Below, in pieces: positions 1 to 12,050 of a DNA stretch of 64,000 bases. Made by a program: the position numbers and the translations under genes. Origin of the DNA: Icerya purchasi (taxonomy: Eukaryota; Arthropoda; Insecta; Hemiptera; Monophlebidae); contig CM077115.1 in the NCBI GenBank assembly GCA_039619475.1, forward strand, positions 397,268,557-397,332,556. Direction: 5' to 3'. The first letter of the stretch is position 1; every line of letters begins with the position of its first letter. The notes beneath the pieces are model-generated. The model was not told the origin of the DNA, searched no databases, and saw nothing but the letters and a program-made list of their open reading frames with translations.

Positions 1-650
1 CGAAAGTGTGTACGCGATGATAATGTGATCAGCGCCTAGACTAATCGGACAAGATTACTCTGCTCACAGTGTTGCTGCATCGATGACGCATAAATATGCA
101 TATTATATTTGTGCATCGTGATTAGGCTTCCAAGTCATTTCTCGTTATCTCTTCTCGGTCCGCCTACCCTTAGAATCTCATCTTGATCTTCAATTTTGAA
201 CTACCATTGTTGTTATCATCGCCAGCACACACATCCTGATCGCTTCTAGACCGTGATTAATCGTGCTTCTACGACCTATCTCACAACAGAGCTCGTATCA
301 TTGCCGTCCGAGAACTCTTGGTATCGGTTCAACGGCACCGAATTATGACGGACTCTTAATTCTCCGATAATTCCGCGTGTCTCAAGGTCAAACGCCGGAA
401 TCAATCGATGATGTGCTCACGTCCGATTTCCTAGTCTCATTCGTTACAACAATTGTAATCCTAATTGTTAGCGCGCGTCCCGACGTTGTACTTCGTATAC
501 GACTTACAAGTGCGTCTATTGTCACAGTTGCGAGGTGCTCCCGTGTGTCTGCTGTCTATTCTAGTTCAAAGGAAAATGCAGAAAAAAGAGTTTTTGTTGA
601 AATAAGGCGATTCGACCATCAGATTAATCTAGATTAACAGTAAAAATTAT
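1..650. other. Unassigned left-edge segment, less AT-rich than its surroundings
   Basis: The first ~560 bases have a more balanced composition than the sequence that follows, with dispersed CG dinucleotides. An open frame at 377-637 (+) begins with GTG and translates into a protein I do not recognise. It ends just where the composition turns AT-rich, so it may be chance. The segment could be a promoter, an untranslated exon or a conserved element. No splice pair, promoter motif or repeat supports a choice. Confidence 0.3.
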
Positions 651-2259
651 CTTTTTCGAATTCCGCACTACGGGTATTTTGTTACGGTCTCATTATTATT
701 ATTATTAATTACTTCTTTTTTTTCTGTAAGGGGTACTACTTGGTAGAAGAATGTGAGTGGGCGTAATGTAAATCGAATAAATATAGAATGCGACGAATGC
801 CATTTATTTCGCGTTCGGAATGATTCAGCAGCCCCGATTTCGAATAAAAATAAAATTAATAACATTTCATAAATACGATAAAGTTTTTCCTTCGTCTTCT
901 TCAAAGTTACATTTCCATGTATTTTAACATTGTATAATTTATCGTATACACATGTATTATGTTGTGTCATTTTTGATATGGTAACGAAAAAAAATACAAG
1001 ACCTTACGAGTTATTTCTTGTGTTATTATTACAGGCCTTACCACAAGTCAAAGAAGTTTCAAAGTATAGCGGATTTCATGCAGTACAAACCGACACTAAC
1101 TGTGCAACAGGTTTCTATGCCATTTTCTTATTAATTTAAAGACTTTCGTAATTCGGCGTGTTTCGTTTAGTCTTCTACTTTCTCCCCTTGTGTGCGGTTC
1201 CCTGCGCGGATTGATTTAACCTCAATGTTCGTTTATAAATATCGAAAATAATCCCGTTATTACGGCCGCCTGAATGACCAAAACTGGTCAAAGTCTTTAA
1301 TGCGAGAACATTTGAGTAATCATTTTTATCAGCTGGCGACATATTGATGAGAAAAAATAAAACGGACCGCTATATTAAGTTCAAATAAGCGCTCTTCTTG
1401 ATCACTTTCGTGTGACAGTGTGTAAATACTTTTTCAAAGGCGAGTTTTTTTTTTTCTTAAAAAAAGCCTGGTTGGTCGAAGATGAAAAGTTGAAAGAATC
1501 TGTAAAGAAACACAAAAATATTTTAGTACTCGTCAAAAGGTAGCAGTTATTATTATGGAAGATTTTCGTATTTTCCTGTTTTAGATATCAACAACTATCG
1601 ACAATAGTAGCAATTGTGCTAAAACACGCTGGGCGGCAGTAGGTAGTATGCCGGCAAACGAACATTTCCGTTCTTAATTGCTAGTAATTAAATTCGAAAC
1701 TGACATACTGTCATTTCCTACTACTACCAGTACCCCGCTGCTGCATTCTTCGCCCACATCTCGAACACTTCCCGAACTTCTGACTGCTTCGTCACAGTTT
1801 TCCCCTTCAATTAAGCGCAAGCACTGTTGATATTAGTTATATCGGAGTCGGTGCTGTTGTGCTATGCGTGAATAAAACGGTTTTATTGTTTGCTCGTTGC
1901 ATCGCGGGCACGATGCAAAAGTAACGAGTACAAATGAGACCAATTATACGCTCATTTATAACGGAATAAAGAAGATATTCTAATACTGGTATTAAATAGC
2001 AATAAACGCTCTGTAATCGATATATCCTTTTTCTAGGTCAATATCAAGAATGCACTCATGTACGTGTTGGTGCTAATTTAAAAAAATTACAGCGATAAAT
2101 TTCGAAAACAGTTTTATTAATGAACGAAATAGCAACTATCGTTAACAGTAATCGTTAACAGGTGCTCTTTCTCGATTTTATCTGCTCCCTTAAGCTTCGC
2201 CTTAGTATTATTCTAGACTTAAGCTCTGTAGCTGTTGAAAGAAACTTTACGCACTTTCC

Positions 2260-2260
<1 letters not shown>
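651..2260. other. AT-rich DNA, nothing recognised
   Basis: There are short open frames on both strands (for example 668-970 minus and 930-1139 plus), but they overlap each other and resemble no known protein. A T/A homopolymer pair lies near 1445-1465. I see no repeat, RNA gene or transposon remnant. Confidence 0.5.

Positions 2261-2313
<53 letters not shown>
2261..2313. repeat. (TA)n microsatellite
   Basis: About 26 uninterrupted TA units. The open frames crossing it on both strands contain long YI/IY runs, which are translations of the microsatellite and not protein. Confidence 0.95.
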
Positions 2314-2315
<2 letters not shown>

Positions 2316-5300
2316 TCAAACTGAAGTTACACCGTGTCGAAAGAAACACGCTCGCGCTGAGCGGAGATTGGCCGTATATCAAAATTAATGATCTTAATAG
2401 TTTATAGCTGCGAAAAATTACACACATGTGTCCGTATACTTTTTCTTCCAATATGGTCCTGCGAGACGTCTCATAATTTTCGAATGTTAATTAATAAATA
2501 AATAAGTAAATAAAAAAAGCCGCGTCGATATGTGGTAGATGTATAAATTTAGGAACTTTTTCAAATTCCGGACCAGGCACATGACTAAAAATTCCCGTGT
2601 GTTCACTTTGATCTAATAATTCGGTTCGGTTTAATACGTAAAATAGAACAGTTTTTTTTTATTACAATAAATTGCAACTGCAATCAATGCAAATATGTAG
2701 AAAATTAGCATGAACGTGTCGGCTTTTACAGATTCTTTTTACCAGAACGTGGTTTTGAATCTTAGACACTTACAACATAGAGAGGAATTCTTCTATATTT
2801 CAAAATTAATAGTAATTCGAAATCGGTTACCGTTTTGCGTAATGGCAATTTAAATTTTAAAATCGTATTCCGAAATTATTTAAAAATTCGACTTCCCCTC
2901 TCCTCTTAAGCTGAATATGCCTTTCGAAATAATATCCCGAAACTTTTCATTACGTGAGATAAGTCTAAAGACATCAGTGTCCTGGCACATAGCTTAATAG
3001 TGTAATTCTTAATTCGTTTGATTTCGAATAGTAGTCGTTCATCATTTTCCTTCTGCGGGCCGCTTCACTTTATACCTAAAAAGGCATATAAAAACAGTTT
3101 TTGTTTTTTTCACTTTTTTTTTTTTTAAATTTGAAACTGTAAAAAATTTATCGGCGAAATTTTCTTACGAGTATCCTATTTATTAGTTCAATTTCGCTTA
3201 TACAGATTTATCTGTAAACTGTATCGATTGTATGCGCCAAACATCCACAGGGTTTTTGGGGTCATTTTACTGGAACATCTTAGGTACGACAGAAATTGTT
3301 GTCAACTATGTAATTTCCTAAGATTGCCCGGGGAGGGGGGGGGTCAAATAGGGTTTTTAATAATTTTTCCAAAGTCGTTTAAATTTACCGCCGAAAATTT
3401 ATCTAACAGCGCATTACTTAAAAAAGTTTTTTCAACACATTCAACGTGTTAATCTTTTTTTCAAAAATGCTTTCGAAAATGATTACAGGTACATCGTTCT
3501 ATTTCGGTAAATCAGAAAATCGAAGCTCTCCGAATAATTCAAAACGGTCAAATTTTTTCCTCGCACTGAATAAGTTCCTTCCATATCGTTCAGGATTAAT
3601 GAGAGTAAAGTGCTTACGGAGTATTTTAATTACTTCTGATTAATTTATTTTTTCATAGATTGCAAACGTGAGAGGTACTTCGGGACGTGTCTAGCTCAAA
3701 ACTATCCTTTCGGCAGGATATTTCGAGCGCGCGGTTAAATTGCCGAGACTATTCGCGGAACTCTGCTGGAAACGGTTCCTTCGAAATCGAGCTATTATAA
3801 ACTGTCCCAGACCGGACTAGAAACAGTGCGAATGTGATACTGTGACGTCAGGGCTTGTTCGCTGGAATTGTCGCCAGGTAGAGAAAAGTTGATGCGCGAC
3901 AACGGAAAATGATGTAAACGGATTTAACCGCGATTCGTGATTAATGCCATCTTCAGAGACGGAAGGTTAACGCAACACGATGCTAATGGAATCGGTAAAG
4001 GCGGAGCAGTCAGCGGAGGAGTCGATTAAATGGCCGGTTATTATTTGTTCATTTTACGTGTCGCCTAACCGGCCACTGCCGTTCTATGTTGATGGGCATA
4101 TTTTGCAGCATTTCGAAAACCGACCAAAACCCTTTCACTCAACTGAAATGGGGCAGTACACCCGTTCATTTTGAATTGGCCATTGCGCGCTGCTTCCGAA
4201 TAACCGGAAAAGGGTGCTAGGAAATCAACGTTCCCCCTTTTAATTACAGTTTGCGAGAAATCAAACTTTATTCTGCCGGCAAAAAAAATCGAAATTTTCA
4301 GTGTATACTTTTTGAATGTGGCTCGAATAGTCCAACAATTTCCAAGCGATAACTTTAATCATAGTCCGCATTAAATACTTTAGCTAAGTAGAATAAAACT
4401 GTTTTTTGTTTTTTTTTTTGTTTTTTTTTTTTTTTAATATAGAAAACGAGAGTAGAACACACTATGGATAATTTAAAATTTTTGAACCATCCATTTTTAA
4501 TTTAATATAACAATAAACATTCGAAGGATTTTAATTTGCAATCGACACGTATTATGTATTATATAACGTTCGGGCATGCGCACATACTCTTAAAAGAAAA
4601 AAAAAAAAGGAAAAAGAAAGCCGCCGCTTTAAGAATATATAAGAATTATAAAAACAAAAATAAATACAATGGGTAAACAGTGACACGGATTAATCGAGGA
4701 CTCGTTCCAAAATTAGATTCGTCAAAAAACCGTATTGCAATGATTTTTCCGGCTTTTTACACTTACTGTAAGTTTACTACATACATGCTGGTCCTTCAGA
4801 ACGTCTAGTAATTTCGGCAAAAACTATGACGCGATCACTTTTCGGACATTCCTCTAATTCTAGTTACGGAACTGCTGAAAAACCAAAAGTGTTAGATAGA
4901 TCACGAAAAATTCACTTAAAAGTAACGAATGTCTCGAGGTTACTTTTTTTAATTTATCAAAATTGCATTATTATCGGTAGGAAAGGTACATCGAAACCAA
5001 AATGAACACAACCAGAGCAGCGCTTTTCTAGCTAGGAAAGTTAGTGAATTTTCAGACGATCATGCAAAAGTTTGCAACGTTTATGCAACGCAATAATCAA
5101 ACAAGATGAACACAATCGGGAAATAACTTTTCGAGACTTTAACATTGTTGATCCTGGCTCAACTTTTTGCATTATCAAATCGCCGTAACATTCCGACGCC
5201 GTTACCCTTCTATTTTCTCTTGTAGCGTGAAATATTTTTCATTTGTCCCGCCTCATAATGCGTCCCACATAATTTTAACTTTTCTCTTTTTCACAGCACA

Positions 5301-6119
5301 TATTAGGGGCGCGTCGTGTAACACTTTTTTATCGGTTATTCTCTTAATACTAGACTAAATTCCAGCAGCTGCCGACGAAATGATTATATCCTTGATGTTG
5401 TGGCTAATGTTCCATGGTTCTTCGTCTGCATTACTACCATGTCCGCCAGGGGGGGGGGGGGTTTATAAATTTGTATTGATATGTCATGACAATAGAGACA
5501 CACTTTTAAATATCGAGTCTACGTTTAATGCTTCTCTGTTGTATGAGACATTCTATCCTTATCTCATCCATTGCGATTTTTTCGTCGCTTTTTCTATATG
5601 CCGTGCTTAATCCGAATTTAATCTGCCCGGCCAAACACGTTATAAATTAATCTTTGAAAACCTTCTTGTTCACCAGTCTCCTACTACAGCAGTATCATCC
5701 GCAAATCTAGAATATCGATAAAATTTTAGTCGTTTCTTTTAAGATTTTGAAGATTTTTTTTTTTTCTTCCTTTAATAAAAATACGCAATCGTTTGTTAAA
5801 TTTGTTCGTATTAAAATCGACTTTTTGCACTCGGGACCTAGACGGGAAAATCCGGATGCAACATTTTAGCGAACATCAATCGTTTCCAGTTGTTATCTAG
5901 AGTTCTTATGTATGTTAGGTTTAGCGAGCGAAATAAAATTTCTGAGAAACGCAATTAATTCCACGGAGCATAGTATTTTTTTATAGCAGTTTGCTTTTAC
6001 ATAATAGCTGTCAAAAGTGACATCGCCCGGCGACATCGGTAAAGGTTAGAACGCGGAAATTACCTGCAAGGTGAACCCCCCGCCGCGATCAGTCTTTGTC
6101 TCTGCGCCTTCTATTGCAG
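2314..6119. other. AT-rich DNA with G-runs and T-runs, no gene recognised
   Basis: It contains a G-rich run at 3330-3343, a 13-base G run at 5449-5461 and several T/A homopolymers (near 3110, 4400, 4595, 5755). A mixed-composition patch at 3660-4260 contains an ATG frame of 64 codons (3980-4174) with no recognisable domain. No transposon relic is visible. Confidence 0.45.
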
Positions 6120-6164
6120 CTTGGAAGGAGAATACCAGGCGGTCGGCCTTTGTAAAAATGTCAG
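6120..6164 (+). other. Candidate 45-nt cassette exon
   Basis: A pyrimidine-rich tract ending TTCTATTGCAG (to 6119) is followed by 45 nt, then a consensus-like donor, CAG|GTACGA, at 6165. The length is exactly 15 codons. Two of the three frames are open; one reads LEGEYQAVGLCKNV before the donor. The segment is also less AT-rich than its flanks. I do not recognise the peptide and see no partner exons. The splice signals are directly visible, but the exon status is inference. Chance matches are expected in 64 kb. Confidence 0.25.
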
Positions 6165-7004
6165 GTACGAAGATTCGGCTTTTTAATACGTACTTTTATT
6201 CTTACGTAACCGTAAAACACAAAGAGGGACGATAGATCGGCATTTCCGCGTTTCTTATCCTACGTGTTACCTGCTGTTACATTTTCAGCAGAAGATTTCT
6301 ACCGCATGTTTCCAGGTCACTCTCTACAGCCCTCCTCGAAAAATCTTGCAATAGTAGTTAGAAAAAAAAAAAAAAGAAAGAAAAAGAAAAAAAGGAAGAA
6401 AACAGCGAAAAAGATAAACAGATCTCGTTCCATTTGATACAGGGTACCTGCCGGGTCCATCTTTTAACTCGCCGGGCGAGGAGTTTTAGTATTAAAACAC
6501 TCGTCGGTAACAAAATACGTTCTTTTTTCTTTTTTGTATGCACGTATTCGAAATGGAAATTGCGTACACATTTTGAAATTATTGGAATATTAAAAATTAA
6601 TTCTCGGAAGGAGTGTATGAATTTAAGATAAGCGCGAAAAATAAAAATTTCTTTAGATAACTTTTCGTTTTTACACATAGGTTTTTTTTTTGCTTTTTTT
6701 TTTTTATTTTTGCAAACTGAATTGTAAAAATCTGATTACAACACGAATATTGATTACCCCGCAATAATCATATTACGAACATTCGGGAAAAAGCAGAAAC
6801 AGCTATAGCGTAGAATAATACTGTAAACGGAACGAATTATAATAACCGGAAGACTTGGAGGATTTCTAGATAAACGAAAGTGGAGAACTTTTCTAAAAAC
6901 ATTTTGATCTTTGTTTTTCACCGTATACGAAGTCTTATTTAAATATTCCAAAATGTCAATTCTAGGATTCTGCGTAATTTTTACTTGACTAGAATTTTTG
7001 ACGA
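6165..7004. other. AT-rich DNA, insertion target of the adjacent LINE
   Basis: There is no recognisable gene. A-runs lie near 6361-6400. The minus-strand open frame at 6754-7029 is interrupted by the LINE insertion at 7018, but its translation resembles nothing known, so I do not treat it as a disrupted gene. Confidence 0.45.
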
Positions 7005-7017
7005 AGAGGACTATATT
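7005..7017. repeat. Left target-site duplication of LINE
   Basis: AGAGGACTATATT, repeated exactly at 8351-8363 immediately after the poly(A) tail. Preceding A residues match the tail, so the true length may be 14. Confidence 0.9.
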
Positions 7018-8350
7018 GTTTTTTCTCAATTATATAAGATAATATTACCTAACGATGTTAAGATATATATATACCTTTGTAGACGATATTGCGATTGTAC
7101 TGGCAGATAGAAATGAAAAAGGTTTAGAAAATAAGATAAATTTAGTGTACATAGAAATAGCGAAATGGCTTAACAAATTTAACCTTAAGATTAACGAAAC
7201 TAAATCTAATTATATGATATTTAATAAAAAATATTTAAATAGACCATTAAATTTAGAACAGTACGGTTTAAATATCAACTATGTAAAACAAATAAAATAC
7301 TTGGGAGTAATAATAAACAGTAATTTAAAATTTTATGAACATTTTAATTACATTAAAACCAAAATAAGCAAATTCATAATAATATTTAATAAGTTGTATA
7401 ATAACCAAAACTGTATAAATTATAAAAAAAGGAGTTACGTTGTATAAAAGTATTATTTTACCTAACATACTTTATAATAGTATCATATATGTAGAAATGT
7501 TAAAAACTAAAAAATTTCAAAAGATGTTAAAAAGCTTTCAAAGGCTTATAGCTATAAAAATGATTAAATCATATAGAACAATCAGTTATTTGTCAGCCAT
7601 GGTTATAGCTGGTATTAAACCAATCGAATATGAAATACAAAAACATATAAGCTTGGTCGCAATTAAAAATAATATTAATATAGAGCATCCGTTCAATAAC
7701 GTAATATATAAGACACCATTTTTTAAATATGAGAATAAACTAATTAAAGTAAAACAAATGAATAAAATTATGGATAAATTTTATATAAATAAATTTCAAG
7801 AAATATGGAATAATTATAATGGAATAACGTATCAATGTTTTCCAAGTATAATAGGATAGATTTAAAAATAATCAATATACGCCAAATTTTTTTAATGTTC
7901 AATTTATAACAGGGCACGGTCTATCTATTTAAGGTATATTTATATAAATTTAAGATATCTGAGTCTGACAACTGTGTAATATGTAATTTTAGAGATGATG
8001 TTTTTCATATCCTACAAGGATGCAATTATAATAATAATAATAATATACTCGGTAATTATGATATAACACAACTTGTTCAAAATTATTTTAATGAATTTAA
8101 TAAATTTACAATAGAAGAAATAAAATTCCGGAAAAATAATGTACATTTATATTAAGTAAATAGTAAAAATGTATGTAGATATTGTAAAAAAAAAAACAAC
8201 AACTGTAAAATGGTAATTAATATAATAGCAAATACTTAATTGGATGGGTTATATTAATTCCGTTATTATAATGAATCAATATTTTTTATTAAATAAATGT
8301 ACCCTACCCGAAGTTTCGGGAATAGGGGAAAAAAAAAAAAAGAAAAAAAA
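7018..8350 (+). mobile_element. 5'-truncated Jockey/CR1-type LINE copy
   Basis: This is the 3' part of a non-LTR retrotransposon. The remaining ORF begins inside the reverse transcriptase at the catalytic YTFVDDIAIVLA box (about 7075-7105; FVDD in place of the usual YADD or FADD). It continues through the thumb (LNKFNLKINETKSNYM, then IKYLGVIINSNLKF) and the C-terminal region (SIILPNILYNSIIY). It ends with a Cys/His tail, CVICNFRDDVFHILQGC, near 8005-8025. The coding sequence is broken by frameshifts near 7440 and 7860-7930. The 3' UTR ends in a strong hairpin (8302-8327) and a poly(A) tail from 8329. The 13-bp direct repeats flanking it mark a complete, 5'-truncated insertion by target-primed reverse transcription. 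The clade call (Jockey or a relative) comes from the motif pattern and is less certain than the insertion itself. Confidence 0.93.
8302..8327 (+). other. 3'-terminal stem-loop of the LINE
   Basis: CCCTA and CCCGAA on the left pair exactly with TTCGGG and TAGGG on the right, with an AA bulge and a tiny loop around GT. It sits two bases before the poly(A) tail. In several LINE lineages a 3' stem-loop is what the reverse transcriptase recognises; that role here is inference. Confidence 0.75.
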
Positions 8351-8363
8351 AGAGGACTATATT
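8351..8363. repeat. Right target-site duplication of LINE
   Basis: Exact copy of 7005-7017, directly after the A-rich tail of the element. Confidence 0.9.
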
Positions 8364-9199
8364 CCTTTTATTAGTAGGCATCGGAACTTTAAAAAAGTCG
8401 CAAGTTGGATTTTGCGTGTGTAAACGTTTTAGATTATTGTACTCGCCGTGAATTTAGGTATCGCGGCACCTATACTCGGAAGATAGTCGATTGAGCGCGA
8501 TAACAGAAGTTTTCAATCGCCCTCTGAAACGGGGAGCTGAAGCGCTAAAATTACGTACAAGTTGCAGGGCTATTTTAAAATTCGTGCAAATTCTAAGACT
8601 ATTATCGTCTGCTAATAATAAATCACTCTTTAGACCAAGTAAGCGAGAAATACGAAAAATCAAAACAAGATGTTCATGGTATTATATACATTTTGTCATA
8701 CAAACAGCCTAAACAGGTGGTCCAGGTTGCTGCAGAATATTATTGTCCACCGAGCATGAAAAAATCAAATATTTAGCGTAATATGCTTTTCCTCTTAGAT
8801 CATTCCGATTTTAAAGATCTCAAAGAAATTTTATAGCAGGCGCAATTTACATGTAAATCAATACATAACCAAATAGGAAATCACACATTACGTACACTTC
8901 ACACACGTTATATAATATTAGATAGAAGCACTGGCGACTTGATTACTAGTATAAATTTGTTTTTTCTTTTTTTTCTATTAATTAGCTTTTTGTTTTTATT
9001 TCATTTCCATATTCAACAGGAGCTTTATTAGAAATATTTTATTTTATAATTTCTCACGGTTTTTTTGAAAATTTTTCCCGAATTTCCAATTTCTATTCTG
9101 TTATAATAACTAATTTTGTTGTTAATTGAATACCTAGTTTAAATGATTTAATATGGAGTTGATTTGTTACCATTGGTTTTAACCTAGGGAACATACGGC
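8364..9199. other. AT-rich DNA, nothing recognised
   Basis: Overlapping open frames at 8454-8663 (minus) and 8491-8712 (plus) are mirror shadows without family resemblance. T-rich runs lie near 8960-9000. Confidence 0.5.
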
Positions 9200-9740
9200 G
9201 GTGCTTTCCCAGTTGCCTTCGGCCGGATTTGAGAAGTTAGAACCTGAAGTTGAAGTCAGATGTAGAATCGAATGTGCTAAAACAATTCTGAAGAAACTGG
9301 TTCGATTAATTTGAAAACCGGGCAAAAGATGCTCTAATATGCTACGTACTTTCAGTTCTGTTATACGATGCGGAAATGATAACATACACAGCTAAAATGA
9401 TTAATCATTTGAAAGCTTGTGAGATGTAGTTCCACAGAAGAATGCTGCGGATCCCATGGACGCGGAAGTTAAGCGACAGAGAAGTATTGCAACTGGCCAA
9501 GACTGAACGAAATGTAGTCGAAACAATACAGAAACGTAAGATAAAATACTTCGCGCACGTTATACGAGGAAAGAAATACAACGTATTAAAACTGATTATA
9601 CAAGGACAAATTGAAAGTCGAAGAGGTCCAGGAAGATGTCAAATAACATACATCAATGGACTAGGATAAAAAATCAGTGGAAGATTTAATAGGGCTGCAG
9701 AAGGGCGAAAAATTTGAAAAATTTGAAAAATTTGAAATAC
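9200..9740 (+). mobile_element. RTE-like LINE, 3' end of reverse transcriptase ORF
   Basis: Read across frames, this matches the C-terminus of the endonuclease-reverse transcriptase family that includes BovB. EVRCRIECAKTILKKL (from about 9252) is the conserved segment after the polymerase core. Then come VLLYDAEM (usually LLYGAE), RRMLRIPWTRK (about 9438-9470), RKIKYFAHVIRGKKYNVLKL and IIQGQIESRRGPGR (about 9595-9640). The last open stretch is 9442-9669 and ends where the family usually has a tryptophan-rich WLRNLRDW box, here decayed. There are stops and frameshifts around 9320-9440. The upstream polymerase core is absent, so this is a 5'-truncated relic. No poly(A) or flanking duplication was found; RTE elements usually lack poly(A). 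Confidence 0.88.
9707..9736 (+). repeat. Short tandem repeat (GAAAAATTT)n
   Basis: Three full copies and a partial one directly after the RTE coding remnant. RTE elements often end in short tandem repeats, so this may be the 3' tail of the element. Confidence 0.7.
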
Positions 9741-12050
9741 CAAAGTTCGTCTATGCGTAGTCATGCCTAAGACACAAGAAAGAATATAGAGAGATATTCG
9801 GCTATCTATGTTATTGAGCGTGTTGTGTATATTCTATTAATACATTTATCTTTCTTTCTTTTTCTTCATATCTAAGTAATATATATTTTTGCTCTGTTAT
9901 CGGTAAATTCGTAATCTTGTTAATTATTACAGACACTACAATTTAAAATTAAAGCTAAGACACGATGCCAATGTTTATTTGAATACAAAATGTTTGCATC
10001 GTAAAGTCCGAAGTATGGGGAGTGCTCTATAATTCAACACCACTGTTATTACTAATTTTTATTCAATTTCTCGTAATTATTAAAAATTATATCCGCTCTG
10101 ATAGGTGTAACATTTTGAACTATTTATTATCTCCTTATTGAAATAAAATTTGCTATACTGAAAGAATCAGCACACAAAACTGGCCATAACGTGAAGAAAA
10201 ATTATCTCAATATTCTTTGAATGTTTTTTTTCCCCCTTTTTTATTATACGTACACGGAGCGCAAGATAGAAAAAATTAATGTTGGTTAACGCCCTCTACT
10301 GGCGATCCCAAAAAAAAAAAAAGAAAATCAATTGAAAACTCGCTGATTAAAAACAAAATTATTTTACCACTTCTGGTAAAGTTTTCTTCATTTTTCGTTT
10401 ACACTCATAGTATTTATAGTATATACGTTTCTCGACACATTAACTTTGTGAATATTTATACGATATAAACATTTTTCGAAATATCATCCAGCATATATTA
10501 CAAAGTTAAACAATATAACGTATAATAAACATTTAACCTTTAAAAAATATACACGTATATATATATATGTATATCATCATTAATCAGAATTATTTAGAAA
10601 ACATCCGCATAAATACCATCACTTTGATGAACTGGAATATTTTTAAAATGAATCGCAAGTTTGACTCGGTTCAATTAAATCTGCGGTATTTCATTAAATC
10701 CAAATTCAGATTAGAGAATTTTTGAATCTCTTTGTTTCGTATATATATGTACATAGTAGATATATATGTATGTATAAATGTAACGACTATGTCATTCTTA
10801 CACCTGAGGTAATACGAAAATCGTGTAAAAGTCGAATTATTTATATATTAATGACGATGACATTTTCACGTGATAGTAATATGAAAAATCCATTTATCGA
10901 TTATATACATATAACACCAGTTAAAACGAACTCTTTTATGGTAACTATAGAAGACTCTCATCTGGATCTCGAAGGTTCGAAAGATCAAATTTTTGTATAT
11001 ATATGAAAAATTCTCAGAACGTGATTTTTTATATAGCCAACGTAACTCAAATCTTATAGCCAACATAAAATACATTAAATCGTATCAAGAGGAAAAGAAA
11101 GGATGGAACTGCTAGGAAAACGAGAAAAACTTAGATAACGGTTCAAGTAGGAAAAATCTGAAGGAAGGCTAGATGATTAATGTTTCCCATTCTTTAATAT
11201 TCCTTCTTAAAGGAAAATATTTGTAACTTACGATGGCCTGGCAGTTGAAACACTTGTCTATCCCAGATTCGGACACTTACGATGGAAAAAATAAAAATTA
11301 CAGATAAAACAACGGCGCGTTATAGTTATTAGACTTAACGCTCAGACCGAAAACAGATCAGAGGTTCGCTTTAGCACCGCTGTAATAGAAATATAGTTAC
11401 ATTTATCCGATTTTCCGTACAGCTTTAACATTGCTATCGAGTTTATAATCCGGATAACGACGTTACGCACTGTCGGTGAAGTGAAACTAAATATACGCAC
11501 ATGTGGTGGTTACAAGTGTGAAGAATAACTCAATTTATCTAAGTGGAATACATTGCAATATGATTTTTACTTTGACCATAGTTCATTGTGAGTGCTCGCT
11601 ATTCGGCCTTTCACAGTTCCTTACTAGTTTGTACCGACATTACCATTAGTTTGCTATATTTTGTAACACCGACTGGTGATACTTTCAGGTTATTAATAGA
11701 GTCAGCAGTCAGTGTCTCATAAAAATATCACTTTTTTCTATACGGCACAGTGCATACTTTTGATTTTCCTGTACGCGCGCGCTCATTTGAGACTTATTAG
11801 CAGTTTTATTATTATTCACTCTAGTACAATTTGGTTAATATTACTAAAAGGAAAAGTACAATTTATATACACCATTACACGTAAATTAAAACTTGTATAT
11901 TTCACTTATAAAAATTATTATTATACACACGCACATAGCTTGTATAGAGGTTTTTTTAACCAGCGTGTGCGACAACTACTAAATATTACCGCGAAGACGT
12001 ATTAATTACTTATTTTCTATTACTAATTCGGTGTGGGGTAGGAAAGTTTT
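9741..12050. other. AT-rich DNA, no gene recognised
   Basis: Short frames at 10722-11006 and 11712-12005 (+) have no family resemblance. It contains alternating TA/TG tracts near 10555-10575 and 10740-10770 and a CTCF-like motif (listed separately). About 11340-11700 is slightly less AT-rich but otherwise unmarked. Confidence 0.5.
10291..10302 (-). promoter_or_regulatory. CTCF-like insulator motif
   Basis: GCCCTCTACTGG on the plus strand is CCAGTAGAGGGC on the minus strand. This fits the conserved CTCF core CCASYAGRKGGC at every position. It is followed by an A-run. Insects have CTCF with essentially the same core specificity. A single motif of this length can occur by chance, and similar strings also occur inside some dispersed repeats. 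Confidence 0.4.

Noticed and set aside
2155..2451. Proteins with IYIYIY runs on both strands
   Set aside because: Both are translations of the TA microsatellite.
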